Assembly (NCBI GenBank): GCA_021773355.1
Contig: JAJFKE010000002.1
Span: forward strand, 124,001-188,000
Reading direction: 5' to 3'
DNA: 64,000 nucleotides
DNA from: Gammaproteobacteria bacterium
GTDB lineage: Bacteria > Pseudomonadota > Gammaproteobacteria > Pseudomonadales > Pseudohongiellaceae
Made by a program: the position numbers and the translations under genes. The notes below the pieces were generated by a model. It saw nothing but the letters and a program-made list of their open reading frames with translations, did no database searches and was not told where the DNA came from. Below are positions 53,600 through 62,887 of the stretch, piece by piece (within the stretch, counting starts at the first letter, position 1; every line of letters begins with the position of its first letter).

Positions 53600-54235
53600 T
53601 TAATTTTCCATAAACTCAACATGAATTTCCAAGTCAATATCATCGCCAACACCAAAAGAAGTGAAACGATCCAGGCCAAAAACTGAACGTTGAAAAGTAG
53701 CATCGGCTGAGAAACCCATGGTATTACTGCGGGTCAGAAAATTACGGCCACCACCGTGAAAATCTACATTCAGATTCACCGGAGCTGTAACTCCCAATAA
53801 GGTTAGTTCGCCACCAAATACAAATGAATTGTCATTCGACTCTAAAAGTGAGGTTGTTCTGTACACAGCTTGTGGAAAAATCTCCGTATCAAACCAGTTT
53901 GAACCCTTCAATTCCTCCGCGAATTCAGCATTGTTTATATCCAGGCTGGTAGTATTAATGACTACTTCCAGACTTGAATTTCCAACATTCTCTGGATCAA
54001 AGTCCAGAGATGCATCGAATTCGTTAAAACGGCCAACGAATGTAGAGAATCCCAGATGATTCAATTTCCACATCAGCGTCGCGTGATCGGGATCTAGCGT
54101 GAACTGACCAGCGCTAAGCTCAGTTATTTCGGACTCGAAATCAGGCGTCAGTATACGATCGCATGAAACCAGGAAAACGGAACTGAGCAGGATTAGTGAA
54201 AACCGACAGCCTTTAAAAAATAATCTTGAAAACAT
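53600..54235 (-). CDS. YceI-family lipoprotein
   Basis: 211 residues. The lipobox is FLVSC (Cys near 25). The YceI domain fills residues about 40-210 with the family opening FTLDPDHATLMWKLNHLGFS and LTLLGVTAPV near the end. YceI proteins form a lipocalin-like barrel that binds isoprenoid or lipid molecules. It follows a second YceI gene after 33 bases and the PQQ dehydrogenase gene beyond it, on the same strand. A role in electron or quinone transfer is inferred. Confidence 0.9.
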   Translation of the reverse strand: MFSRLFFKGCRFSLILLSSVFLVSCDRILTPDFESEITELSAGQFTLDPDHATLMWKLNHLGFSTFVGRFNEFDASLDFDPENVGNSSLEVVINTTSLDINNAEFAEELKGSNWFDTEIFPQAVYRTTSLLESNDNSFVFGGELTLLGVTAPVNLNVDFHGGGRNFLTRSNTMGFSADATFQRSVFGLDRFTSFGVGDDIDLEIHVEFMEN

Positions 54236-54268
54236 TGCTATAACCTATTTATGACTGAACTTGTTGAT

Positions 54269-54844
54269 TTACTGTTGAACTGCGTAGACATCGATCTTGA
54301 TGACCACGTCGTTGGGTATCTCGGCCGTATTCGCCCAGTAACCCTGACCCACACCGTAGTCCAATCTTTGGATGGTCACTTCACTGGTCAAATGAAAACC
54401 TACCTGGCCGTCAATTGTTGTGATTTCGAATTCAAACGGGAAAGTTAAGGGCTTAGTCTGATCACGGATGGTGAGGGTGCCCTCAGATACGAAGGAATTC
54501 ATCGACTCCAAACTGCATTTCTCCGCCTTAAAACTAGCTGTTGGCCAGGTATCCACGTCGAACAATTCGTAATCGAGCAAATAATCCAGAGCCTCTGGAG
54601 AGTCCAGGCTTATATCGCCGATAGGAATCGTTACCGAGAAATCACAACTGCCAGGTCGCATGGGGTCGATCTCGAAGGTCGCTTGTACGTTCTTGAACTC
54701 ACCTTCATAAGGGTCGGTTCCATACTTGTACTGAAAAAGAACGCGGGATTCGCCCGGCTCGATGACAAAGGTGGCGGCCTGTACTGGCAAGCCAACGATC
54801 AATAATAGTGGCGCCAGTAATGTTCTATAAGACAAAATTCGCAT
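54269..54844 (-). CDS. YceI-family periplasmic protein
   Basis: 191 residues. A signal peptide (LLAPLLLIVGLPVQA) is followed by a YceI barrel: FVIEPGESRVLFQYKYGTD, DYELFDVDTWPTASFKA, LTIRDQTKPLTFPFEF. It shows the same fold as the next gene but low sequence similarity, so it is not a recent duplicate. AGGAG lies 11 bases before the ATG. It lies 26 bases after the PQQ dehydrogenase stop, so the three are probably one operon. Confidence 0.9.
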   Translation of the reverse strand: MRILSYRTLLAPLLLIVGLPVQAATFVIEPGESRVLFQYKYGTDPYEGEFKNVQATFEIDPMRPGSCDFSVTIPIGDISLDSPEALDYLLDYELFDVDTWPTASFKAEKCSLESMNSFVSEGTLTIRDQTKPLTFPFEFEITTIDGQVGFHLTSEVTIQRLDYGVGQGYWANTAEIPNDVVIKIDVYAVQQ

Positions 54845-54870
54845 GATAATTCTTACTCCTGATTCTAAAG

Positions 54871-56805
54871 TTATGGCAGTGCGTAGGCCACCAGTTCTGC
54901 GGGCATGCCGCCGCCACTGACAAACATGGCTAGGTATTGCTTGCCATCGTGCTCGTAGGTAAAGGGCAGTCCGGATTGAGTGTTGGGCAATTCGATTTCC
55001 GCGAGAATCTCGCCTGTTTGCTTATCCACCGCACGCAGAATGGGACTCGCTCCAGGGCCACCACCACCTTCGCCTACAAACAGCAAAGTCTTGGTAGCCA
55101 CCACACCGGCCCGTGTTGGCACACCGGTGCGAGGAATATCAACGCCTTCCAATGCCGGATGGTTGGCAATGGAATCTGGCGTATCGGCATTAGCAATCTG
55201 CCAAAGATGGTCACCAGAGTTCATATCTATTGCCGTAATTCGACCATAGGGCGGCTTAACGATTTCTAAGCCTTGGACTCGCGGTACGCGCACACCAAAA
55301 GACTGGCTGAAATCGAGATCTGAATTCTCATCTTTTCCTATCGACAACACACCCAGGGCAGTCCTGGACGGTATATATAAAATCCCAGTCTCCGGATCTA
55401 GGGCAGAACCCTCCCAATTGGCACCACCGGTGGAAGATGGTAAAGACAGAGTACCACGGGTACCGTCTGCCGCATCTGCCAGAGATGGTGGCGAATACAC
55501 GCTTGGGCTAAGGCGAAAGTCCGCAATCGCCTCCAGAGCCAGTGCGCGAAGTTCCGGCGTAAAATCGATCAAATCATCTTCGGTAAAGCCCCCTCGATCG
55601 AAAGGTGCGGGTCGCGTAGGAATGGGTTGAGTAGGCGAGTACCATTCACCAGGCACGTCCCCAGCCGGAACTGGTAACTCCTCAATAGGCCAGACTGGCT
55701 CGCCAGTCACCCTATCGAAGGTATAGACCCAGCCTTGCTTGGTTACCTGCATGAGCACCTTGCGGCCATTGGGCAAATCCCCCAAAACGGCAGCAGATGG
55801 AATGTCCCAGTCCCAGATGTCGTGATGGGTCAACTGATAGTGCCATTGGCGCTCACCGGTCTTGATGTCCACAGCGACCACGGAGCTGGAAAAAAGGTTG
55901 TCGCCGGGCCGGTCGGCACCGAAGCGATCACCAGTCGCAGATTCGACCGGCAGATAAACATGACCCAACTCTGGATCACCGGACATGGGTGCCCAGACTC
56001 CGGCGTTGCCGGTAAACTCTACTCCGCTATCGAGCCAAGTTTCAAAGCCCACTTCACCGCGCTCGGGAATAGTGTGGAAGGTCCAAAGATGCTCGCCTGT
56101 ACGCACGTCGTAGCCGCGTACATCACCTTTAACATTAGACTTAGAGCGCGGCCGCATACCTACCCGGTGCGCCGGTCCTACAACTACTACGTCATTCATG
56201 ACAAAGGGTGGAGCGGATGAGCCTATATCGATATCTTCAAATCCGTCGGAATTGCGCAGCCCGCCGAATAAATCCACTCGGCCGCCGCTACCAAAGTTGG
56301 GGTCGGGATAACCAGTTTCTGCGTCCAGAGAAATCAATTGAAAACCGGGTGTAATGTCCAGAATGCGCGCTGAGTCGCCGTCACGCCAATAGGACAAGCC
56401 GCGCCCGGCGCCCTTGCGTGGGGCGTGATCGAATCGCTCGCCTTCATCTGGTCGCCAAAGCCACAATACCTGACCCGTAGTGGCGTCTAGAGCTACGATA
56501 TTTCGAGTGGAGGCTATGTCGGCATATAACACACCGTCTATTTCCAGTGGTGTAGATGGGTTATTGAAGTCGGTAGAGGGTCCAAAATTTTCTGTCGAAA
56601 AACGCCAAGCGATCTCTAGAGAGGCTACGTTTTCCGCATTAATCTGGTCTAGCGGGGAATAGCGCTGAGCCCCCTTACCGCCGTGGATATCCGGCCAATC
56701 CCCTGCGTCTACACTGGTGCCTGATTGGCTCCACGCAGCTGGGGCACCGATAAGGATTCCGGCACTCATGACAACGGTCGAAATCAATTTTTTTGTAGTA
56801 ATCAT
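54871..56805 (-). CDS. PQQ-dependent dehydrogenase (quinoprotein, glucose-dehydrogenase-like)
   Basis: 644 residues. A signal peptide (MITTKKLISTVVMSAG) is followed by an eight-bladed propeller with the family's W-motifs (ATTGQVLWLWRPD, IKTGERQWHYQLTHHDIWDWD, VTGEPVWPIEELPVP). The LTHHDIWDWD segment carries the catalytic Asp. There is no cytochrome domain and no N-terminal membrane helices, so it is a periplasmic enzyme like soluble quinoprotein dehydrogenases. It oxidises a sugar or alcohol with PQQ. First gene of an operon with two YceI genes; GGAG lies before the ATG. Confidence 0.92.
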   Translation of the reverse strand: MITTKKLISTVVMSAGILIGAPAAWSQSGTSVDAGDWPDIHGGKGAQRYSPLDQINAENVASLEIAWRFSTENFGPSTDFNNPSTPLEIDGVLYADIASTRNIVALDATTGQVLWLWRPDEGERFDHAPRKGAGRGLSYWRDGDSARILDITPGFQLISLDAETGYPDPNFGSGGRVDLFGGLRNSDGFEDIDIGSSAPPFVMNDVVVVGPAHRVGMRPRSKSNVKGDVRGYDVRTGEHLWTFHTIPERGEVGFETWLDSGVEFTGNAGVWAPMSGDPELGHVYLPVESATGDRFGADRPGDNLFSSSVVAVDIKTGERQWHYQLTHHDIWDWDIPSAAVLGDLPNGRKVLMQVTKQGWVYTFDRVTGEPVWPIEELPVPAGDVPGEWYSPTQPIPTRPAPFDRGGFTEDDLIDFTPELRALALEAIADFRLSPSVYSPPSLADAADGTRGTLSLPSSTGGANWEGSALDPETGILYIPSRTALGVLSIGKDENSDLDFSQSFGVRVPRVQGLEIVKPPYGRITAIDMNSGDHLWQIANADTPDSIANHPALEGVDIPRTGVPTRAGVVATKTLLFVGEGGGGPGASPILRAVDKQTGEILAEIELPNTQSGLPFTYEHDGKQYLAMFVSGGGMPAELVAYALP

Positions 56806-57355
56806 CTTGGATTCTCCAGATATTCAGTCTTTAATTCCTGCGTACTGCCGGCCAGACCGGCCACGCAATCCAGCCACCGAGGCTACACCAAGTGAAAAAA
56901 AATAAGGTGTGATAGTTGCTTAGGGACGGGCAGGTCGAAGGATAAGCAATCTATGCTCCACAATCAAGTATAGGACTTCCAGGCGTCTGCAAAACTCAGA
57001 GCAATATCAATCGCTTAACGTATTATTGGGGTAGGAGTTTTTGTAATTCTTTGTAACTGGGAAAGCCGCTAACTGGCACTCAATATAAAAGCCTGCCGCA
57101 AAACTGCGGCTTAGATGCATTATGCGTGTACTAATTAGACGCACTATTGCCGTCCCTGGTTCACTGGCCAGTTCTTTTTTAAGCGCAATTCTTTCTTCCC
57201 TGGTAAAAACTCGCAACTACATGCGCCCCACGCCGCAGGGGATAAAATCGCTTGAATTTCATTCTGTCGCAAGCAGCTATTTATTCGCCGGGTACTGAGA
57301 TAGACTCGCTGAAATGCATTCACACAACGCTCGTTTTAAGGAGACCATCATAATC
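56806..57355. other. Intergenic region, about 550 bases
   Basis: Divergent promoter region of the PQQ dehydrogenase operon and the small secreted protein. A short hairpin (GCCGG/CCGGC) lies near 56.85 kb. A minus-strand frame of 69 codons has no family resemblance and was not called. Confidence 0.4.
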
Positions 57356-57748
57356 ATGAATACAATAAATTTTAGGAAACTCATCCTGGTTATCACAATC
57401 GCTCTGCTTTCCCAGTTTGCAATGGCACAAAACGACGCCAATGCCGCTGCGGCGAAGCAAATCGCCGACATTGTTGCCAGCCTTAACCACTTCGCTTCCG
57501 ATGCCGACAAGGCCACTCTGGCTGCGATCACGGCTAATGGTGAACTGGCCCAAGGAGTTCGCGATATGGCCAGTGCAGTCGCCAATATCCAGCACTCCGC
57601 TAATGCGGAAGGCAAATCTGCAATGGCAGCTATCCAGGACAATGCCGAGGCACCTGATCGCGCCAAGACCCTGGCAGGCATTATTGCAAGCATCAACCAC
57701 ACCGCCAGTGCTGGCGCCAAGGCGCAGTTGGCAGAGATGTTTCCCTAA
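57356..57748 (+). CDS. Small secreted helical protein with two-fold repeat
   Basis: 130 residues. A signal peptide (LILVITIALLSQFAMA) is followed by an Ala-rich helical protein with two similar units: KQIADIVASLNHFASDADKA and KTLAGIIASINHTASAGAKA. There are no Cys residues. AAGGAG lies about 12 bases before the ATG; ATG 57314 would be a longer form. It stands 114 bases before the PQQ sugar dehydrogenase gene. The function is unknown. Confidence 0.75.
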   Translation: MNTINFRKLILVITIALLSQFAMAQNDANAAAAKQIADIVASLNHFASDADKATLAAITANGELAQGVRDMASAVANIQHSANAEGKSAMAAIQDNAEAPDRAKTLAGIIASINHTASAGAKAQLAEMFP

Positions 57749-57862
57749 GGAGACAGTGTCGAGATCAGTCCTCTTCGATAGTAAGAATAAGAGGGCATTT
57801 GATTTGGCAGCTTTTCACCCAATATGAGAACCTGCATTGATTAGTAATAGAGAGGAATAACT

Positions 57863-59032
57863 ATGTTTCGTAATTTATTAAAGATTGTTGGGACCGGCCT
57901 ACTAGTAAGCGCTACAGCCGTTGCCAGTGCACAATCCGATACCTTCAGCTCAACCCATCACGATTATCGAGTTGTGACCGTTGCAGATGACCTGGTGCAA
58001 CCCTGGTCAATGGCCTGGTTGCCCGGCGGTGACATGCTGATTACAGAAAAACCTGGCCGATTGAGAATTGTCCGCGACGGACAACTGCTGCCAGAAGCCG
58101 TACCCGGTGTTCCTGAAGTTTTTTATGAGGGTCAGGGCGGACTATTTGATGTCTTACCTCATCCAAATTTCAGCGATAATCGTTGGCTTTACCTGACTTA
58201 CTCGAAGAAGACCGAAGGCAGCTCTGCCACTGCAGTAGCCCGAGGGCGTTTGGAGAATGACCGACTAAGCAATGTAGTGGAAATTTTTGAGGCTCAGGCT
58301 TCTGGTTTCGGTCACTACGGCGGCAAGATCGTGTTTGATAATGACGGCTATATGTTCCTGACTCTGGGTGATCGCATGGCTCCCCCTGTTGGAGACGCGG
58401 CCGCCCTGGCCGCCCATCCTGCTCAGGACACTAGCAATCACCAGGGCGTTACTGTTCGCCTTCATGATGATGGCAGCGTACCCGACGACAATCCATTTGT
58501 CGGTCAACGCGGCATACTTCCAGAAATCTGGAGTTATGGTCACCGCAGCCCACAGGGACTGGCGATTCATCCAGAGACCGGTGATCTTTGGGAATCTGAA
58601 CACGGCCCCCAGGGTGGAGATGAAATTAACCGCATCGAGCCTGGCAACAATTACGGCTGGCCAGTTGTTGGTCGCGGTGTTAATTATGGTGCCTTCGGCA
58701 GGCCTATCCATGTTGGCATTAGTGAAGAAGGTATGGTTCAACCTATTCGTTTCTGGGTACCGTCAATTGCCACTTCAGGCCTGATGGTCTACACGGGCGA
58801 TAAATTCCCGATGTGGTATGGCAATATCTTCTCCGGCTCCTTGGCTGGCGAGCAACTTGCTCGTTTGCAATTGACTGACGATTATCGCGACGTTGTAGTA
58901 GAGGAAACTCTAGCTTATACCCTGGGTCGAATCCGTGATGTGCGTCAGGGCCAGGATGGCTATATTTACCTGGCTATTTCAGATCGTAACGGCGAGCCTA
59001 CTTCAGTTGTGCGACTGGAACCGGCTGACTAA
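57863..59032 (+). CDS. Periplasmic PQQ-dependent sugar dehydrogenase (Asd/YliI-like)
   Basis: 389 residues. A signal peptide (MFRNLLKIVGTGLLVSATA) is followed by a six-bladed propeller. The catalytic His is likely in GFGHYGGKIVF, with the typical motifs LVQPWSMAWLPGGDML, YGHRSPQGLAIHPETGDLW and HGPQGGDEINRIEPGNNYGW. It oxidises aldose sugars to lactones using PQQ and Ca2+. AGGA lies 6 bases before the ATG, and a strong terminator follows. Confidence 0.93.
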   Translation: MFRNLLKIVGTGLLVSATAVASAQSDTFSSTHHDYRVVTVADDLVQPWSMAWLPGGDMLITEKPGRLRIVRDGQLLPEAVPGVPEVFYEGQGGLFDVLPHPNFSDNRWLYLTYSKKTEGSSATAVARGRLENDRLSNVVEIFEAQASGFGHYGGKIVFDNDGYMFLTLGDRMAPPVGDAAALAAHPAQDTSNHQGVTVRLHDDGSVPDDNPFVGQRGILPEIWSYGHRSPQGLAIHPETGDLWESEHGPQGGDEINRIEPGNNYGWPVVGRGVNYGAFGRPIHVGISEEGMVQPIRFWVPSIATSGLMVYTGDKFPMWYGNIFSGSLAGEQLARLQLTDDYRDVVVEETLAYTLGRIRDVRQGQDGYIYLAISDRNGEPTSVVRLEPAD

Positions 59033-59381
59033 ACTGTTTTCTCGCAGTGAAAAGGAAAAGGGGCTCAGGCCCCTTTTCCTTTTTATGCATCCTATAACAA
59101 AAGTGATGAATACCACCCGGCCGACATTGATCTAAGCGCTATAGCCGAATTCAAGCGTTGGACATTCAATCCCTGCCTATTTTTCGAAGGCAAGAATAGC
59201 GAACTTAGATTTGGTGTTAACGCCGTGGCCGAAGATCGCCTCGGTGGATGTCAGTAATAAGACATGTTTGTTTAGCTTCCCCGCTCAGCTTTTCCCAAGC
59301 TGAAAAACCAAAGCGTGATCTTGGTCAGAAACAGGCTAGGCAAGGATTGTGGAATAAGCACTGCTTAGGGCGTGATTCTCT
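59033..59381. other. Intergenic region, about 350 bases, with terminator
   Basis: Holds the terminator at 59050-59083; the rest has no gene, repeat or RNA that I can see. Confidence 0.5.
59050..59083 (+). terminator. Intrinsic terminator of the PQQ sugar dehydrogenase gene
   Basis: A long A/G-rich arm ending AAGGGGC pairs with GCCCCTT and the following T/C arm through a TCAG loop, about 15 bp in all, then T-rich sequence. It begins 17 bases after the stop. Confidence 0.9.
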
Positions 59382-59678
59382 CTAATTCGGACGCAAGCCG
59401 AAAACGTCAGATCTTGGGCCATAGTTCAGCGTATCCAGTGTGTTGACACCCTCGGCAAGGGCATGGGTAAGTTCTTCTACGGTTGCGCAATAGGTTTGTC
59501 GAATATGGCTGCCAATTCGAACATCTTCAAAGCAAAGTACCATTTGATCGGCAGAGACGGTGGAATTGTGTAAAGCCAACTCACCTGCAGTCATGTTCTC
59601 GAAAGAAGGCTCGTTATCTAAACCGGCACAACTGGACAGTACCAGGAAACCTGCAGCCACAAAGTTCAATCGACGCAT
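59382..59678 (-). CDS. Small lipoprotein with C-x14-C motif
   Basis: 98 residues. MRRLNFVAAGFLVLSSC gives the lipobox LSSC. The mature part holds FENMTAGELALHNST, then Cys-x14-Cys with GSHIRQ inside it. It shares these features with the lipoprotein at 34752-35033 and the C-x14-C spacing with the 31536 protein. AGGAGG lies 8 bases before the ATG. Single gene. The function is unknown. Confidence 0.85.
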   Translation of the reverse strand: MRRLNFVAAGFLVLSSCAGLDNEPSFENMTAGELALHNSTVSADQMVLCFEDVRIGSHIRQTYCATVEELTHALAEGVNTLDTLNYGPRSDVFGLRPN

Positions 59679-59883
59679 AATAGTCACCTCCTAAACTCAG
59701 TTTATCAGCACAGTGTAGCAGACTGGGGTAAATCTGACAGCGCGAGAAAAGTGATGGAATGATGAAAAATTGATGCCTCTGAGCTATTTCCTCCTGCCCC
59801 TTATTCCTGATCCGGCAGCTAGGCAGCCAACAAAAAGAAGACTAAAATGACTCTCGGTTTTCAAAGTTGTATCGAGGTACCCA

Positions 59884-60708
59884 ATGTTCACAGTCAATCT
59901 TATGGGAGGCGCGCTTGGCGCAGAACTCCACGGTATCGATTTGTGTCAAGACTTGTCCGCTGAAGTTTATCAAGAAATTCGACGCCTATTGGTAGAGCAT
60001 CAGGTGATTTTCTTTCGCGATCAGGATATCAGTCCTGCTCAGCACAAGGCGCTGGCCGAATCATTCGGCCCACTGCAAACCCACCCCGCTTACGACACCA
60101 TCGAGGGCTTTCCCGAAATTACGATCCTGGAAAGCACAGCGGAGAATCCAAGCAAAATCGAAGCTTGGCATACTGATATGACTTTCCGTTCACACCCTCC
60201 CTTAGGTGCAGTATTGCGCTCTAAAATCTGCCCTGCACAGGGTGGAGATACCCTGTGGGCAAGCATGACGGCAGCATTTGATGGATTCTCCGAGTCGATG
60301 CAGAATTTTCTCTGCGGCCTAACCGCAGAACACGACTTTAGCTACGGTTTTAAGGAGAGCCTGGCGGAACCAGGAGGGAGAGAACGTCTAGCTCAAGCTG
60401 TAGCAGACAATCCGCCGGTTCAGCATCCAGTGATTCGAACTCATCCGGAGAATGGAAAGAAAGTTCTGTTTGTAAACTCGCTGTTTACAACACGCATCCT
60501 CGATCTAAATAAGAATGAAAGTGAGGCATTGCTGAGTTTTCTGTTTGAACATGTGACCACGCCAGAGTACAGCTGCCGATTTCACTGGCAACCAAATTCG
60601 ATTGCAATCTGGGACAACCGTAGCACGCAACATAAACCGATCAACGATTACTTTCCTGCCCATAGAAGGCTGGAACGGATTACCATCGACGGCGATACAC
60701 CCTACTAG
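59884..60708 (+). CDS. TauD/TfdA-family 2-oxoglutarate dioxygenase
   Basis: 274 residues, the usual family length. Iron ligands are His and Asp in EAWHTDMTF and His in STQHKPIND; the 2-oxoglutarate Arg is in HRRLERITI. Members oxidise sulfonates, sulfates or phenoxy acids; the substrate here cannot be told. GAGG lies 6 bases before the ATG. It is convergent with the glutamine amidotransferase gene, 16 bases apart. Confidence 0.92.
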   Translation: MFTVNLMGGALGAELHGIDLCQDLSAEVYQEIRRLLVEHQVIFFRDQDISPAQHKALAESFGPLQTHPAYDTIEGFPEITILESTAENPSKIEAWHTDMTFRSHPPLGAVLRSKICPAQGGDTLWASMTAAFDGFSESMQNFLCGLTAEHDFSYGFKESLAEPGGRERLAQAVADNPPVQHPVIRTHPENGKKVLFVNSLFTTRILDLNKNESEALLSFLFEHVTTPEYSCRFHWQPNSIAIWDNRSTQHKPINDYFPAHRRLERITIDGDTPY

Positions 60709-60724
60709 GCTTGTGCCGGTACCA

Positions 60725-61426
60725 TCACTTCGCAATAAAATCCACTATCCAGCGCGCTACTAGCGGGTGGTCTGTATCCTGTTGTAAAGAATGGACGGCA
60801 GTCTGGTAAACAGACTCCCCAAGAATTTCTCTGCGCATATTGAGCAGGGCTAAAGCATAACCCTTGTCAAATTCCGCATGGCCTTGCAGGCTCAGAATAT
60901 GATCATCCACCGCAATCATCGCTATCGGACAGGCCTGGCTACTGGCAAGTAGCTTTCCACCTGCAGGCAGTTGTTGAACCTGATCTTTGTGATTAGACAA
61001 TAGTTGAAATTCTGTATCAGCAAGTCCATAAGCTGATGCGTCGACCGTCAGTTTTGCGCGGTGAACACCTACGCACCACCCCTGTGTCGCCGGGCCGGTC
61101 TTGCCACCCAATGCTTCTGCCACCAGCTGATGGCCGAAACAAACACCGATAGTTTTTTTCTTTACTTGATGTAATTTCCTGACAAACTGTTTGAGTTCAT
61201 TGATCCACGGTATGTCATCGTAGACACTAAGTTTGCTGCCTGTTATCAAATAAGCATCAACCTCGTCGATTTCCTCCGGGTACTCCCCGTTTACTACTTC
61301 ATAAGTAATCAACTCAATATCGGGTTTCGCGCTAAGCAGAAGACGAGAAAACATATCAGGGTATTCGCCGAACTCGGCCACGAATTCTGGCCTTACGGCA
61401 TCGGTGTTTAAGATCCCAATTTTCAT
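60725..61426 (-). CDS. Class I glutamine amidotransferase (GMP-synthase-like GATase domain)
   Basis: 233 residues. The nucleophile Cys is in GVCFGHQLVAEALGG and the catalytic His in LQGHAEFDKGYA; a conserved Glu follows. There is no synthase domain, so it is a stand-alone hydrolase acting on glutamine or a gamma-glutamyl amide. It lies 16 bases downstream of the aldehyde dehydrogenase gene, so both are probably in one operon; such pairs occur in polyamine and GABA breakdown, which is inference here. Confidence 0.9.
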   Translation of the reverse strand: MKIGILNTDAVRPEFVAEFGEYPDMFSRLLLSAKPDIELITYEVVNGEYPEEIDEVDAYLITGSKLSVYDDIPWINELKQFVRKLHQVKKKTIGVCFGHQLVAEALGGKTGPATQGWCVGVHRAKLTVDASAYGLADTEFQLLSNHKDQVQQLPAGGKLLASSQACPIAMIAVDDHILSLQGHAEFDKGYALALLNMRREILGESVYQTAVHSLQQDTDHPLVARWIVDFIAK

Positions 61427-61442
61427 GCTGCTAGCACTTCCT

Positions 61443-62846
61443 TCAAACGGTTTTCAAATGAAAAGACTTGGCTCTACTTAGCTGAAGGTATCCAAGTTTT
61501 GAAAGGGTGGCGCCACGGCCAGTATTTTTAGTGCCGGTCCAGGCAAGTGAGGGATCTAAATAGTCGCAGCGATTCATAAATACAGTGCCAGTTTGTAGCC
61601 GGTTACCCAGGGCTTCGGCCTGGTCCTGATCCTGAGTCCACAGTGAGGCAGTCAATCCCAGGTCGCTATCATTCATTAACTTCAAGGCTTCATCGTCATT
61701 CTTTACCGACATTATCCCAACCACGGGCCCGAAGCTTTCTTCTCGCATAACTGACATACTATGGTCGACATCGAGTAATACCTGCGGTGCCAGATACGGT
61801 GAACCTGGTTGGTCTTCAGAAAAAAGGGCGGCGTCAATACACGGCTTTGCACCGTGCTTTACTGCGTCGTTGATTTGCTGGCGTACCCAGTCCGCAGCCG
61901 CTGTTCTCACCATGGGTCCCAGGCTTGTATCAGACAAAAGAGGATTGCCCAATTTGTATTTCTTGACCTGCTCAACATAGGCTTCCACAAACTGCGGAAA
62001 TACTGCTTCATCTACATAGATTCTTTCAATACCGCAACATGATTGTCCAGAATTAAAAAATGCACCATCTACCAGTTCAGTCACGCTGTAATCTAATTTC
62101 GCATCGGCACAAACATAGGCCGGATCTTTACCGCCTAGCTCCAAACCAAGACCGCGAAATGTACCTGCTGCCGCCTGTTCAATCTTCTGACCTGCCGCAA
62201 CCGACCCAGTAAAACAAGTAAAGTCTACCGCAGCGTCACTGATCATCTGGGCTGTGCTGTTATGATCCAAATATAGACATTGCAGTACACCTTCTGGCAA
62301 ACCGGCTGCACGAAAAGCGCTGACAAAATGTTCGCCACAAAGTGGTGTTTGAGCCGAGGGCTTCAATAGGACGCTATTACCTGCCATCAGAGCTGGCAAT
62401 ACCGAGTTTACTGTTGTTAAAAGTGGATAGTTCCAAGGTGCCACAGTGAGCACTATGCCTAGCGGCTCGCGCCGGATAAAGCGCTTGAATCCATTCTTTA
62501 ATACGGGGACATCATCTGTCAATGCCTGTTCGGCGATGCCGATCATATACCGTGCACGTTCAGCCAGGCCTTTAATCTCTGAACCGCTGTAGGCTATGGG
62601 GCGCCCCATCTGCCAGGTAATTTCTGCTGCGATTTGCTGTTCTCTAGATTCGAAATACTGAACCGCTAGTTCGCAAATGGCAGCTCGTTCTTCAAGACTG
62701 GTTGTTTGCCACCGATTTTGCGCTGACCGAGATAAAGCAATAGACTGCGCTATCTCTTCTGCATTTGCCAAAGGGCGCTCCACATAGATCGAACCGTCAA
62801 CAGGCGATATGGTTTGTAGGCAGGCGGCATCTTGGGCTCGATTCAT
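61443..62846 (-). CDS. NAD(P)-dependent aldehyde dehydrogenase
   Basis: 467 residues. The catalytic Cys is in NSGQSCCGIERIYV and the general-base Glu in GLGLELGGKDPAYV. The Asn-Tyr of VAPWNYPLL and the Gly in FTGSVAAGQ of the Rossmann fold are present. It oxidises an aldehyde to an acid; the substrate is unknown. ATG 62846 is preferred over TTG 62873. It is divergent from the AGCS symporter gene and upstream of the GATase gene. Confidence 0.93.
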   Translation of the reverse strand: MNRAQDAACLQTISPVDGSIYVERPLANAEEIAQSIALSRSAQNRWQTTSLEERAAICELAVQYFESREQQIAAEITWQMGRPIAYSGSEIKGLAERARYMIGIAEQALTDDVPVLKNGFKRFIRREPLGIVLTVAPWNYPLLTTVNSVLPALMAGNSVLLKPSAQTPLCGEHFVSAFRAAGLPEGVLQCLYLDHNSTAQMISDAAVDFTCFTGSVAAGQKIEQAAAGTFRGLGLELGGKDPAYVCADAKLDYSVTELVDGAFFNSGQSCCGIERIYVDEAVFPQFVEAYVEQVKKYKLGNPLLSDTSLGPMVRTAAADWVRQQINDAVKHGAKPCIDAALFSEDQPGSPYLAPQVLLDVDHSMSVMREESFGPVVGIMSVKNDDEALKLMNDSDLGLTASLWTQDQDQAEALGNRLQTGTVFMNRCDYLDPSLAWTGTKNTGRGATLSKLGYLQLSRAKSFHLKTV

Positions 62847-62887
62847 GGAATGGCTTATTCTATTCCAACACAATAAAAGAAGGAAAA

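Noticed and set aside
57007-57216. 69-codon minus-strand frame in the PQQ intergenic region
   Set aside because: No ribosome-binding site or recognisable domain.
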